Below are positions 1 through 13,600 of a DNA stretch of 64,000 nucleotides, piece by piece. The position numbers and the translations under genes are program-made. The DNA is from Cryptomeria japonica (taxonomy: Eukaryota; Streptophyta; Pinopsida; Cupressales; Cupressaceae). The stretch spans positions 878,443,220 through 878,507,219 of the forward strand of contig NC_081409.1 of NCBI RefSeq assembly GCF_030272615.1, in the 5' to 3' direction. The notes under the pieces were generated by a model. That model had not been told where the DNA came from. It saw nothing but the letters and a program-made list of their open reading frames with translations, and made no database searches. Each line of letters starts with the position of its first letter. The stretch's first letter is position 1.

Positions 1-2172
1 CTAGGAATATTCCCTCATCACATTTAGCTTCAAATTTGCCCTGATGTTCACTCCTCTTGATGTAACATTTGCTACCAAATACCCTAAAGTAGCTGACCAC
101 GGGTGTCTTAGTAGTCCAATACTCATAAGGAGTTTTGTACTTACCTTTCTCGATGAGTACCCGGTTCATAGTGTAGACTACAGTGCTCACCGCTTCTCTC
201 CAAAAGGTGTGAGCTACCTTTCCTTGAATCAACATGGTTTTAGCTGCTTCAACCACAGTCCGGTTACTGCTAGGCTATTTTGTTGTGGAGTCTAGGGGGC
301 AGACAGTTGCCTTTTGATGCCAAATTCTTCACAATACTTGTTGAATTCACCGGAAGTGAATTCCCCTCCTTGATCAGTTCTGAGACACTTGATTCTTTTA
401 CCACTTTCCTTCTCCACTAATGCACTAAAAGCCTTGAATTTTGCAAAGGATTCAAACTTGTCTTTCAAAAATGTGACCCACATCATTCTTGAGCAGTCAT
501 CAGTGAGAATCATGAAGTACCTATCACCCTGCACACTTCTAGTTTTCATAGGACCACTCAAATCAGTATGCACAAGATCAAGCAAGTTGTTAGCAGTGAA
601 AGATTTACCTTTAAAGATTGAGGAAGACATTTTCCCCAATTGACACTCTCTACACAAGGTATTATCCAGTTTGCTTAGCACCAGCAACCCTCTAACTGCC
701 TTGATCTTACTAGCCTTCACAATGTTATCAAAGTTTACATGACAGAGTCTCCTATGCCATATCCAACTATCATCAAGTTTAGCCATAAGACATGTACTTA
801 TATTTGCATTCAAATGAAATAGGTTACCTTTGGTCTGCATGCTGGTGGCCACCAATTTACCATCTTTTCCTTTGATTTTGCAAACTCCATTCTTGAATTC
901 CAGAGTGAGGCCACTGTCGTTTACTTGGGCAACACTCAGAAGGTTGTGTCTGAGACCATCAACCCAGTACACATTTTCAGCACTGCTCTTTCCATTTAGA
1001 GAGATTGACCCTCTGCCTTTGACCATGCATGGTGCATCATTGCCAAAACGAACCACAACACCATCATACTCCTCTAAGGATAGAAACTTGCTCCGGTCAC
1101 CTATCATATGGTGAGAACAGCCAGTGTCAATGATCCACTCATTGGAATTATCAAACCAGGAGACAAGAGCCTTCTTGTCTGCCACATCTTCCTTTATAGC
1201 AACAAACACAATGTCTTCATTCTCTTCATCTTTTGATTCCTCATCTATGACACCTTCATCAACTGCCATAAAACAGTTTCTCTGGTTTCCTCCTTTGAAT
1301 TTCCTGAACCTTTCTGGTTTGTCCTTGTTATCGCCATTAGGATAGCTTATAGCAATATGTCCTAGCCGGTTACAAGAAAAGCATTTCAAAGGTAGCTTAC
1401 CTTTGTATTTACCGGTTCCTTTAGGAAGCTTCCTAGCAAGGAGAGCTTCAAATGCCATCAAAATCTCCTCATCATTCATTTCTCTGCTCTAACTAGGTTC
1501 CCCACTAGTGCTAGCTTCTTTTCCTTTTCTGGATGGTATAGCAGAGGCTTTGAATGCTGATTCAGTCTTTTGAACACTACCATCAAAAATATTTAGCTCA
1601 TAGGTTGTTAACTTGGCTATGATGGAGTCCAAGGATACCTTAGACTTGTCTATTGATCTCAGCTCTTGGATAGCAACAACCCTTATTGCATAGACCAGCA
1701 ATAGGGATCTCAGGACTTTGCTTACCATAGTGGAATATTCTATTTTACCACCTACACTCTTGATTTCTCCAACAACAGTTTTGATTCTTATTCCATACTA
1801 CTGAATGGTCTCACCTTCAACCATCCACATATCTTCAAACTTCCCTCTCAGGCTTCCTTCCTTAGCCTGTTTTACATGTTCATCACCACCATAGATATTT
1901 TCAAGAGCATCCCATACCTCTTTGGGATTTACCTTGTCCTGAACATCAATAAACTCAATGTCGGATAGACTACTGATGAGGGCTTCCATGACTTGCCCAT
2001 TTTCTTGTATCTCTCTCTTTTGGTCATCAGTGAGAGTATCGGTAGGGACAACATAGACATTCTCAACATAACTCCAGTGTTGAGCACCCATGCTTCTAAT
2101 GAATATCTTCATCCTATCTTTCCATATACCAAAATTTTCCCTGTTAAACTTTGGACCTTCCCTCTTCATCAT
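1..2172 (-). pseudogene. Copia gag-pol pseudogene (gag, protease, start of integrase), cut by the window edge
   Basis: A Ty1/copia polyprotein read leftwards. From about 2172 to 1798 it has a UBN2-type gag segment ending near the IYGGDEH motif. A zinc knuckle near 1380 (CFSCNRLGH) has its last Cys replaced by Tyr. The aspartic protease motif WIIDTGCSHHM lies near 1120, followed by a GAG-pre-integrase segment with WHRRLCH and then the integrase core (VHTDLSGP, LRTDQGGEF). One frame runs from 2172 to 292, interrupted by in-frame TAG stops at 1798, 1489 and 292. A frameshift just past 292 changes frame, after which integrase sequence is readable to base 1. The protein is dead as read. RT and RNase H would lie left of the window. 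The lineage within copia was not determined. Confidence 0.92.
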
Positions 2173-2227
2173 TTGACTGGGATCTTTACCTCAAGTGGTT
2201 AAGCTTACAACATAGAGGACCTAGAGT

Positions 2228-2239
2228 GCTCTGATACCA
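2228..2239 (-). promoter_or_regulatory. Primer-binding site (tRNA-iMet type)
   Basis: On the minus strand this reads TGGTATCAGAGC, the usual plant copia primer site matching the 3' end of initiator Met tRNA. It lies 2 bases from the LTR end, which fixes the element's orientation and LTR boundary. Confidence 0.93.
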
Positions 2240-2241
2240 AT

Positions 2242-3823
2242 TGATAACTCAATGATGAACCAATAGTACCAAACTGGTACTGAGAGGGGGGCTGAATCAG
2301 TACACACAAAAATACAGTCCAAAACCAGTTTGACAGCAAATACTTCAAATGACTGGCAAGCAGTGATACTAACTGAAACAAAGTGCAACCAGTAAGACCC
2401 AGAACAACTAAAACAATCATAAATTGGTCACTCACTAAGCTTTCCTCTTAGCTCAATACTACAATACCATTACACCCTCATGCATGAATAGGTAAACTAT
2501 CATCTGATCTTCATAGCAGTTGGTTCAGTATGTTTTATAGACAGGCATAAAACACAGAACCATCATATGCTCAACAGGTAATAACAAAGCATCACAAGAC
2601 AAAAGCATCACACATGACACACATATTTTTCACGTGGAAACCCAACTGGGAAAAACCATGGTGGGGATGAATACCCACAATCTACTTTTGAACTCTTTAG
2701 AAGTCCGCTATGTTAGGAGCCTTATCTGGTTAAAGACATTAAAATAGGTTCTGCTAGGAATCGATCCTGTTAGGGATCACCCGGTTAAGGGATGGCTACA
2801 ATACTCGGTTAAGGGTTAAACCCGGTTAGGGTTACCTTGTTAGAGGATTTCAAGAAGTCAATAGCTAAAGGATCTCCAGAGCTCTATAGCTTCCCAGAAC
2901 TCATTAACTTTGAGTTACCCGGTTAAGGGATTTGAATCAAGCCGGTTAAAGCAACCCTGTTAAGGGATTTGTATCAAGCCAGTTAAGGCTACCCTATTAA
3001 GGGATTTCATAGCTGTTGAAGTGGTTAGAGATCAACAAGAATTACAATGATCTGGTAACAGCACTCAATGCTAATGCAGACTCATTTTGGCTCCTCTTCA
3101 CCTTCTGCACATTCACTTTGCAGGTATCTCTTCTCTCCTTTGGTCTGGCAAGAATCACGTATCACTTCCCTTGGATACACACTCACAACTTTTGCCAACA
3201 ACCTTAGAAAGAAACACAACATCGACCTTATAGGAAACATACAGGTTAGTAGAAAAAACCCTAAACCCTAAACCTATTAGGTTAAGCAATTCAAGCGGTT
3301 CAATCCTGACCGTTGAATCATACTGCATTGAATGCAACAATCTTGAATCGATCTCAAGACATTCTCCATCGTCCATTATCCACTGATTTCATGACGGCTG
3401 ATAACCCATCACGCATTATCATTGTTTGATAAACTTCCCACATTCCCGAGGTAGATAGGAATAGTCTTCTTCATGCAAGATCCTTCATGCACACAGAGCT
3501 TACGTGGAAACATGACCTATTCTTCATTATACTGTTAACTCATCACACAAAGATCACCAATTGAGTCACACAGGCTTGAGGTACTCCAACTGGAAATCCT
3601 GAAGTGGAAACTACCTATCAACCGGTAGTCACACAGTGCTTCCATGTGCCAGTTCATCTTGAACAAATATACCACTTCACTTTGGCATATATACCAGTTC
3701 ACACATATGTTGGTTCTCTCTTTTCACATATCACATATGTCGGTTCACTTCATATCACATATTGACATCAATGACAACATACAATATCATTATGTCCTTA
3801 TACCGATTCACATAATGCCAACA
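2242..3823 (-). repeat. 5' LTR of the left-edge copia element
   Basis: On the minus strand the LTR runs from TGTTGGCATTATG to GAGTTATCA, next to the primer site. It holds the conserved copia block around 2630-2690 (GGTTTTTCCCAGTTGGG, TTTCCACGTG on the minus strand). It also holds the C-rich tract TTCAGCCCCCCTCTCAGT near 2280 and a run of motifs like CCCGGTTAAGGGATTT between 2700 and 3010. It is clearly related to the solo LTR at 49,976-51,543, which lies in the opposite orientation. The partner 3' LTR is outside the window, so the target duplication cannot be tested. Confidence 0.9.
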
Positions 3824-4274
3824 AGTTCTGAAGTAATTGAATAGGATTTTTTTACCCTCTTCATGATTTTGGAACCCCAGAATCCCAAACCCTTATGCTC
3901 GATTTGAAAACTTGTGTCTTGCCTACCTCATAACTTTGGAACCCTAGAGTTCTGAAACTATGTTTTGAAGAAGTTTACCCTTTTTCGAAATTCTGGAATC
4001 CCAGAGTTGGTGTTTTTGGCAGTCTTACCCACCTCGGAACCCAAGAACCCCAAAGTTCTAAAATCAACCTATTGAGGTCTATTACCAAACTTTGAACCCC
4101 GGGACCCCAAAGTTCTGAAGTTAGTTATTTTTTTGGCTTTTCTTAACTCAGAACTCTGGAACCCTAGAGTCCCAAAATTAATTGTTTTGAAGGTTATATA
4201 TGCCTCGAAACCCTAAAGTTTCAAAGTATATAATGGCTAATTATGGATTTCTTCTTGCATGATAACAGAGATTT
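3824..4274 (+). repeat. Degenerate tandem repeat array ahead of unknown coding unit E
   Basis: About seven degenerate copies of a roughly 60-base unit built around GGAACCCTAGAGTTCTGAA, with versions such as GAACCCCGGGACCCC and GAAACCCTAAAGTTTC. Several copies are partly self-complementary. The copia LTR to the left ends inside one copy (AAGTTCTGAAG), so the array predates that insertion. No gene is seen here. It looks like the leader of coding unit E. Confidence 0.65.
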
Positions 4275-6427
4275 ATGGACCCTTCCCCAAGCAAGAATAA
4301 GACCAAGGAAGAGGTGAAATTGGATAAGAAACCTATAACAATGAAATATCAATACCAAGGATAGACTCTGGCATCCAAGCTAGATGATGAAGTGCAGTGG
4401 GTGACAGACACAGAGATCGGCCACATAGAATTAGAAGACATTGAAACCTAGTTGCAAGTTGAAACATTGCAGGCACCATATAGAAGAATTAAAATATCAG
4501 GCTTGGTAGAAGAGACCATTTTTCCTCAGGTGGTACAATCACCTAAACTTGTTCTACCATTGCAAAATACTATCAGTTAGAGACAAGACAATGCGTAGAT
4601 GTTGATGGCAATGTGATTGTAGATCTCTCCCCAAATATGATAGCAATGACCTTTGGGATACCGGTTCCTAAAAATATTTTGATGACCACAAAAGAATAGG
4701 TTGTCTCTTTGTTTGTAAAGAATACTTGTAACTATAAGAGGCATATTAATGAGGCATGGCTATCAGAGCCAAGAAAAATAGGCCTCAAGGCGACAGATAT
4801 TCTAAGGGCATATTTTCAAGAGCCCCAAAGAGACTTGATTATCATGTTAAGCAGATCCTTTGGGAAAACAAATTGTAGACACTTCCACACATGGATGTTT
4901 CACTATATGACCACAATTTTGATCGAAAAAGATGATTTTGATTGGCCTCAGATCATTTTTGGCAATATTCATAATCAAATGACTGCAGTCCAGTAGACAA
5001 AGAAGTTCTTAATGACTTCTTATGTGGTATGGGTGGTTGCTTAAACCGCTAAATTTCCAGGGCTAAGGACTGAAGGAAAGCTAGGAGAAGAGCTAGGACA
5101 GAAAAGGGTATGGGAGTATTATACTCAGCTGCCTCTCTCCCAAGCTAAACTACACTTCAAAAGGATAAATGATGCCTTTATTTTTGTTGTAATAATAAAA
5201 TTAACAGGAGATATAGGATACAAGCTAACTCTTGACGCCATGCAATTGACTAAAATGTGGGGGTGTTGGCTCTTGAAAAACCAACGATCCACTTACATTA
5301 GGGTTAGAGGGCTCACAGGTAACCATTCCTCCTATCCCGATATTGTAGCAAAAAAAAATTATTTTAGAATATGCTAGGCAATTGGCGGGTTTGCAAGCAT
5401 TACTAAAACTCAAGCATAAGACCAAAATCACCTTGTGTTTCCTTATAACATTATACATGTCCAAACATTCAAGCAGCAAAGGTGGCAGAGCAAGAATTGC
5501 AGGATTTGAGTTTAAAGGAGTTTGATTATGCTCGTGAGTGGTATGATCCATATGGGAAGCTAAAGAAAATGATGCCAAAGTCGTATGAAGGAGATAAGCC
5601 CGCACTGGAGGATTTTTGGGCCGACCTCCAAGATAGTTTTGAAGTTAGAGAAAAGGGGTATTATAGGCTGTCAGTGTCCCAAATCAGAAATTTTGAGATT
5701 GAAACAAATATCCCTAAGGAGTTGAGAGATGACAATGAATTACTCGACCTTGAATTCAAAGAAAAAGGAATTGATCAAAAAACCACTTACTCTAGTCAGA
5801 TGTTCCAACCAGGAAGAGTTGGATATTGAAATTGTTACTGGAAAAGTTTTAGAAAGAACAAGCCAATGGTTAGGTTTAAGGATCCATTCTGGTTCTGCAA
5901 AGGGGAAAGCAACTGATAACCCCCAAACCAAGGTACATAAAGAATATGCAAGGAGATTGAGGTCTGATTCAAGGAAAAACACCTCTATAGATCCAAAAGA
6001 AGTAGCAGCACCAATTAACACTCAGAAACTCAAAAGACAATTGGATGCTAAGATGAAAGAGTCCCATTTTTTTACAACTGTTATGGAGCATGGGACTACA
6101 GGTTTGCAGTCTATCCCATAGGCTTCTATGATTCCCATTCTTCCTACAATTGGTCTAGCTCCAGGTCAAGGTACTTCTCAAGCAGAGAAATCTCAAGCAC
6201 CGCCACCTCCTACCACTCAAGAGAAGGGAGCTGACATACAACCTCCTCCTATCCCTTCTACCCAATAATTTACACCCACTCCTGTACCAACACAAGAAAT
6301 AGTCATTATTCACAATATTTTAACAGATTCAGATGAAGATGATGAGCCTATTGCGATTATAGAGAAAAGAAGGAAAGTGGAGAGGGTATGAAAGGAACTA
6401 TAGGGGGACCTACTAGAGCTGCTAAAG
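4275..6427 (+). pseudogene. Unknown repeat-borne protein gene E, part 1 (broken)
   Basis: I do not recognise this protein. A plausible start is the ATG at 4275 (MDPSPSKNKTKEEVK), followed by an acidic stretch. A globular part is readable at about 4580-5260 (HINEAWLSEPRKIG, HFHTWMFHYMTTIL, KFLMTSYVVWV). A second part spans 5482-6118 (DPYGKLKKMMPKSYEGD, ALEDFWADLQDSFEVREKG), followed by Pro/Gln-rich sequence to about 6270. At least three frame changes and several stops break it. The W/D/I spacing near 4870-5030 resembles proteins carried by plant transposons, and loosely the ORF of element D; that is inference. A solo LTR interrupts it at 6428 and it resumes after 7803. Confidence 0.5.
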
Positions 6428-7803
6428 TGATGAATAATGATGAACAAAAAATACCCTAATCGATACTGAGAGGGGGGGTGAATCAGTACATACAAAAACT
6501 TCTCAACAACTTATCAAGTTAAAATAACGCTAACCAATTGTGTTCATCACTGAACTTAACCATGGCAATACCAGTTAAACACAGTAAGACTTCAGACATC
6601 TAAACTAGTAAAACTAAATACTTTAAATAATATTTAACACTTGATAACTACTTCACCAATATACTCATGCATGTGTTGTATCAGTAATACCATAACCATT
6701 AGCTTTTTCATGCATCACCTAAACAAAGACTACTTAATCATCACATGAAAAATTCACAACTCATAACACATATTTTTCATGTGGAAACCCAGATGGGAAA
6801 AACCATGGTCGGGATGAATACCCACAAGCTTGTTTTTGAACTCTTTTGAAGCTCGCTCTATTAGGAGCCTAGTACGGTTAAAGACTTTACAATAAGGTTT
6901 TGCTAGGAACTGATCCTGTGGGTTAAGGGATGGCTATATACCCTGTTAAGGTTGAAACCCTGTTAAAGGTTATCTCGCTAGAGGATTTGAAGAACTCAAT
7001 GATCTTGAGTCACCTAGTTAGAGGATTTGCAATAATCCTATTAAAGCTACTCGGTAAAGGGATTTTCCAACTGTTGAAATGGTTAGAAGACAACGAGTAA
7101 ATCTTTGATCTGATAACAACACAACTTGCTAAGGTAGATCCTTTTCAGCACCTCTACTCTGCAATCACACTCTATAGTTTTCCACTCACTGGTCTGGAAA
7201 GTATCTCATCACTCGGATACAAACACAACATTTGCCAACACAAACAATAACTAACATCATCTACCTTATAGACAACAATTAGGTCGGTAGCATAAACCTT
7301 AAACCCTAAACATTTTAGGTTTACAATACAAGCGGTCCAATCCTGACCATTCAAACACTTTGTATAGAATAAAACAATCTCAAATAGATCACAAGTCATT
7401 CAGCATCGTCCATTCTTCACCGCACATGGAAATTAGTAGCCCATCACGCTCTCTTCACATACCACTAAGAAGAATGTTCATTCCTGAGGTAGACATTTAA
7501 TGCAATCGATCTTCACATGCAAGATCCTTAAGTAAATCCTTCACGTACACAAAACTAACGTGGCATCTCGATCTCATCCTTATCTCTTAGCTAACTCATC
7601 ACAGAATGTCACTGGTTGTATTGCACAAGCTAGATTGCCAAACCGAAAACCCTAAAGCTGAGACTACCAACCGGTAGTCACACTTAGTGAAACCCCAATG
7701 TCAGTCCACTTCATCCCATCATACCAGTTCTCCTATACTTATTGACATCAATGAAAACATACATTATCATCATATCATCATACCGGTTCATCATATGCCA
7801 ACA
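6428..7803 (-). repeat. Solo copia LTR inside coding unit E
   Basis: A complete copia LTR (minus strand TGTTGGCATATG to TTCATCA) with no primer site or coding region beside it. Flanks are TAAAG (6423-6427) and TGAAG (7804-7808), a 5-base target duplication with one transition. It carries the same blocks as the other copia LTRs here: the C-rich tract at 6455-6485, the fold-conserved GGTTTTTCCCATCTGGG block near 6780-6810, and CCTGTTAAGG-type motifs at 6860-7070. Removing it reconnects a readable frame of E (AAKEPKVQV), which supports the boundaries. A solo LTR is the normal product of recombination between the two LTRs of one element. Confidence 0.85.
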
Positions 7804-9065
7804 TGAAGAACCAAAAGTACAAGTGAAACCCATGGAGATTCATGTGCAAATAATAGGAGAAGAGGCACTTATTGATGAAGAGGATAAACAAGACGAAACA
7901 ATGGTTATTACTCCTAAAGATCAGGAGATTTTGTTGCGACAGTTGGGGGAGATGATCAAGGAAATAAGGGTGAAACACAAAGGCAAATTGAAGAAGATGT
8001 CTCTGAAAAGTTAGAAGGAATACAGCAACAACTTGATCGATCTCTTCAAAGTAGTCTCGCTCAACAGGTTGCTCAGTTTCACCAGAGACCGCCAACTCCT
8101 CCAGATCAACAAGATCAACAAGAGCATCACCAGTATGAGAAACAAGATGAAGACCAATAGTGAGAGGAGGGGAAATAGAATTTGGAGGCTCATAAGGTCA
8201 CTACAGAAGTAGCGGTGCAAGGAGAGAAACATGAGGACATTGTCCCATAATGATTGAGTTTTACTTTCAAGAAGAAAGAGAAGGTCATCCTCCCTACCTA
8301 GACATTACAAGATGTGATTAGAGAGTCTCCGACGAGATCAAAGAAAGCCAAAATTGTTCATCATTTTTCAAGAATAGACTCTAGGGAAGTAATCATAGAT
8401 ATAGCATCACCGGTACAAGGTGTTGAAGGATCTTCTCAGGAGACTCCCAGATATCAAGTATCTACAGTGAACTTGGGTAAGAAAACAAAGTGGGGAGAAA
8501 TGGATACCTTACTTGCTGCAACATCTATCATCCAATCGTGGATGGAAAAGGAACATAGGACTAAGGCAGAGATTAAGGCACAATTGAGGCAATACAAACA
8601 ATTGATCATGGAGATAGCTAAGTCTCTTGACTCCAGGAATAGATGATACTTTACCATCCACTTCGTCACTCCCTCCTAGCGAGATAAAGGCTATATATGA
8701 AATGAAAAGGGTAGCTACATTAGTCAAAGCCTAGACAAAGGACCAGTTGGGTAAAGTAAAATCATTTTTGCATAACACAATGGAAATACTAGAGGAGGTC
8801 TATTTTAATGAAAATGCTCTTATATATTTTGTGATGCAATGGGAGAAGCAACTCCATAAACTTTCTAAGGAGTGTAAGATTTTGAATAAGATTAGAGAGT
8901 TGGGGGAGGATGTAATTACTAAGGAAGATTTGTTAGGGGGTGACACAGTTTCCAATTTGCAATTATTCATTGATATTTTGGATTTCAAAATGGAGGTAAT
9001 GAAGCAAGGTCACATCAAGGTCATCAAGGAACATCTTGTGCTCCTGGACACACTTGATAAGTATG
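7804..9065 (+). pseudogene. Unknown repeat-borne protein gene E, part 2
   Basis: Continuation of E after the solo LTR. It reads EEPKVQVKPMEIHVQ, then a Gln-rich stretch near 8020-8150 in broken frame. A segment at 8314-8646 follows (KKAKIVHHFSRIDSREV, KWGEMDTLLAATSIIQSW), then a helix-rich, probably coiled-coil C-terminal part at 8747-9065 (KSFLHNTMEILEEVYF, KIRELGEDVITKEDLL). It is cut at DKYV by the LTR of element A, whose first base is 9066. Across the insertion the frame resumes at 42,813 as KAHFSKIVEF. Stops and frame changes show it is inactive. No enzymatic motif was recognised. Confidence 0.5.
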
Positions 9066-10522
9066 TGTAGCATCATAAAATTGTGACCCTTGCAATTTTC
9101 AACCACATTTGGGTCTTTGCATTAGCGTACAAATCCCTAAGCCTGATCAAAGACCCAAGACATGCTCAAAACATCAAAAACTTGCATTTTCCATCATTTT
9201 GTACTACCCATTGTCACTGTATGTCCTAAATTAGGGCAGGGTAGGGGTGTGGTTCTCCTACCCCCCTAGGACAGTGGCAAAATTCCCATGTCCTCCTAGG
9301 ACAGGGGTATGACCCCCTTTTCCTAGCCCTATTTTGGGCCCCCTTTGGTCCCCCTTGCATTGGGATTGTCAATTGTGAAGCGGGAAAAGTTTCCCTATGT
9401 CGGCCTAAGACAGGAATTTACCTAAATACCCCTAATTGGAAAGTATATAAGGAACACTTCCCCTCCTATTTTCATAAGAAACAGTAGGGTGAACAAGTGA
9501 GAGGTCTCCATTATTTTTATCAAGCATTCAACATTCATTCAAGCATTTCTTGTCAAATTGACTTGTTCAATTTGCAAATCAAAATTACAAAATTAAGTGG
9601 TTAATTGTCAAAACCCTAATTTTTAAACATCAACTTGAACTTGTGCAAAAATTGGATTTACATTTAATTTTCATATTTGTGACTGTTTTTAGACTTGTCT
9701 TTTTGTTTAAAATTCGAATTTTCAATTTCCCTCCTTTTCCTAAAATTCAAATATTCAAAATTCAGTGGTTAGGTCCTAAAACCCTAATTTTCAAATTTAA
9801 TTGGATTTTGTGCAAATTTCAATAAATTTCAACCAATTTTAGTTTTCTAAATATTATTCAAGGTGGCCCTATCCATTAGGTTTAACCTTTTTCAAAATTG
9901 CAATTCAATTTCTTATCTTTTTTAAAAGCCTAATAGGGTCCTATTTCAACATTCAAACCTTAATTTTGCCTATCTAGAGATCGTAAAATCAATCAATTTT
10001 GGGGGGTTAGCTCTCAAATAATCATAGCTTTCATCCCTGAAAAATTTCCAAAAAAGTTGGGAGGACAGGGTGCAACTTCAACCCGGTCCTTGGCTTTTTT
10101 CCCGAAATTTTGGGAGACTGTTATTACTCTATTTAATTGCTTAAATCCATAAAATTGGCTAATTTTGTCAAATTTTGATCCCTCTAAAATAAATAAATAA
10201 ACACTTCCCAATTTCCACATTACAACTTTCAAGGAAACATTTAAAATTAAGAGGTTAATTATAGTTTGCCCTAATTTTAAAATCTTGATTTTGTCAATTT
10301 TAATTTTGAAATTAAGTGGTATCCCATTAGTCCTAATTTTAAATTTCAATCTTTTTATTAATCATAAATTTTTTTAATTTTTTTTTGAGATTGTGTCATT
10401 TTCTTTCCACAAAGTTCAAATTGTGTAATCATCGTTTTCTTGACTTTTGCATTATTCAATTTTGCAAACTTTGTTCCCAAAATTCAAATTTCAAATTTTC
10501 TCTCTAGTGCATGAGTTTTACA
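9066..10522 (+). repeat. 5' LTR of gypsy-type element A (right end approximate)
   Basis: Starts TGTAGCATCATAAAATT, and the same start recurs at 34,908 next to a polypurine tract, so 9066 is a firm left edge. The flanking five bases are GTATG. A possible end is the ACA at about 10,522, shortly before the gag frame; no clear primer site confirms it. The sequence is AT-rich with short open frames that I regard as noise. It matches the 3' LTR well only over roughly the first 500 bases. Confidence 0.65.
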
Positions 10523-10600
10523 ACTATCGGTCCTACCTATACTATCTCTGTTAGATGAAGCATTATAATTAAGGCTTCCCAAGGTTTAATTCTCGAAGAG

Positions 10601-13600
10601 ATGGAGCCTAATTTGGATTACTTCTACAATGAGGATATGGCTAATTCTTCCCATCCTAATAACATCCCTATCTACCCAATTGATGATTCTCATGATGAAG
10701 AAGAAGCTTTGACTAGAGTTTCAATAGATCAACTATCAAAATTGGACAATCATTTTGAAAACTTTCAACAATGGATGTCCCCATAATATCCCAATAGTGA
10801 AGCTCTTCCATTAATTGAAGGTCTAAAACACATGATTCAAAGTGATAAGAATGGAATACCTACAACCATTAGTCATGGGGGAAATCCCTATTCTTCATTC
10901 AATCCTCCATCTTTATCTATTGCTTCCATGAATTTTCCTATTATATCTCAACCAATCAATGTGACACAAGGGCGAAATTTGTCCAATCATTCTACTCCTC
11001 CTTTTAGTGTCGCATTTCCTACTCAATCATTGCCTATGCCTAATTACCATAGTGTCCCACCACATTATTCTCAATCAATGCCTTATTTCAATAAAATCAT
11101 ACCACCTTCTCAATAAAACATGTCTAACATAAATTCTTCAATCGAAGCAACCATTAATAACCCTTCTCAAATTGTGTCTTCATTGCAACAACAAATCGCT
11201 TCTATGAGTCAATCCAAGTTTAGTGTCCCCACATTTCATGTTGCAAGCCCACTTTCTCTTGATATTGTTAGAGTTGTCCCTCCTAAGAATGTTGAAGTCC
11301 CTCAATTGGAACTCTATATTGGAAAAGGTGATCCTTTAACACATGTCAAAACATTCCAAACTTTGTATACTATCTTTGCTTACGATCAAAGATTGCTTGC
11401 CAAATTGTTTACTAGAATATTAAGAGATAAGGCTTTACAATGGTATTTCTCTTTGCCTTCTTATTCTATTACTTTTTTTCAATAGTTATCAAATGTTTCT
11501 ATTCAACAATTTCAAAACAACATAGGTCCTAAAATCACTTTGACTGATTTAATGCATTGTAAACAATGTGTTAAAGAAAAAATGATTGATTTCATTGGTA
11601 TATATAAGAATTTGTGTTCTCAAATTTCTTTTCCGGTACCTAATAATGATATTCAAAGAATTTTCATTTCTAGTTTGCAAAAAGACATTAGGGAAAAACT
11701 TCTCCTTTTTGAGTTTATTTCCTTTCTGCAGTTGTGCGCAACACTTCACAAGTATCAACTGACTGTGACTCAAATGGAGTAATCTACTCCTATGGCTCCG
11801 AGTGATGAGGGTGAGAGTGTTCAACAACCGTTTGTGAATTTCAAACTGAACAAAGGCTTCATCAATTTCAATGACACCATCAACAACAACAATGTGATTG
11901 CTACAACAGGTATGCCTTCTATTTCTAAATTTTTCAAAAGAGAGAGACAATTTAATCCTTCTAATGAATATGTGTATATCATCATGTCTCAATTGTTACA
12001 AAGAAATGTTATCAAACTTCCTCCAATAAAACCATTTGATCCATCTGAGGCAACTTCACCTCACTTTGATAATAATTATTTTTGTCAATTTCATCGTCAA
12101 CCTGGTCATGATACTGAAAAATGTTTTGCATTAAAATGTAAGATTCAAGACTTGATTGATAATAATATCATATCTGTGGCAGGTGTGAATGATAAGGGAA
12201 ACAAATCAGTAGCTCCTCCTAATCAAAATCTTAATATTTTCACTGATCCTTTACCCTCTCATACCTCCAACATGATTGAGATTGAAAATACCTCTTTCTC
12301 TCCCTCTAATGTCACTTTCATAGCTCCAAATATGGTTAATATGGTAGAGAAACAAGAAACACCTACAGATCCATGAATCACATTTGACCCTAGTGAGACC
12401 ATTAGGGAACCTAATGGCCCTTTATACATAGTTGCGAAGATCTAGGGAAAACCTTGTCGTGGTGTTCTTATTGATCCCTCTTGCATGGTTAATATCATCA
12501 CAAAATAATATCTTTATACTTTACATTTGCATCAACCAGTCTATGATGATATTAATGTTGTCATTAAGTTATTTGATGGATTTTCTTGTCCTACTATTGG
12601 TTCTATCACACTTCCTATTAAGGTTCATACTAAATCTATAGATGTTAATTTTGTTATCATTCCTTCATCTAAACAATTTCGTGTGAAGTTAGGCTACCCT
12701 TAGCTATCTTCCATAAAGGCTATTGCTTCTCCAATCCATAAGTGTTCAAAATTTCCCCACAATGGAGAAATCATAACTGTTAACCATAGCTTATTTCGAC
12801 CAACCAAAAGAACCCCAGGTGTTCCTATTGATTACTTTTGGCCTCAACAATTTGAATCTCTTCCACCAAGAAGTGATGCTCTCTTTCAATCTTTTCAAAA
12901 ATGGAAGAAAGATGTGATCTTATCCTTAAGCCAACCTAGAACTCCAAAACTTGATATTCCCATCATTCTTGAAGATGAAGTTCTTCCCCTAATAGATAGA
13001 ACTAATCTTCCTCCTAAGGAAGATTCCCAACCTATTCCTATGGATGAAACTATGCCTTCCCCTAAGAAGAACAATAATATTCCTCCTAAGGTTATACCTA
13101 TACCTCCTCCTCATGATCGACCTGGTCTCCTTCCTACACCAAACATTCCTCCTTTATATGGTGCAGTTCCACCTCCTTCCTCTTATAGAGAGAAGAGACC
13201 TGCCTCTCCTCTTGTTCAACCTAAAAGACCTCAACCTAGCCATCCAACTACAAAATATGATAACATTACTCCTTCAATAAATATACTTTAGTCTTCTCAG
13301 CCTTCCCCTAAGACTCGATGGAATCATTGTGTGAGAGAACGTTGATCAAAATGTCATGCTAGAGCTCATGAAGTTGTTTCTCAAACTATTAAATCTCCCA
13401 AAACACCAACAGTTGATGTGATTCTATTTTTCCCTCAGCAATATGTTGAACCTAAATCTCCAAATCATAAGTTGCGAAAACCATGTGATGTTTTTACTTC
13501 TATTCATTTTAGAGATACTCTTTTTATAAATCTTGATGAAGAAATGGGTGAAAATGTTATTCATGATGGCAATACAACTCCTAATGCTTCTGATAGTGAA

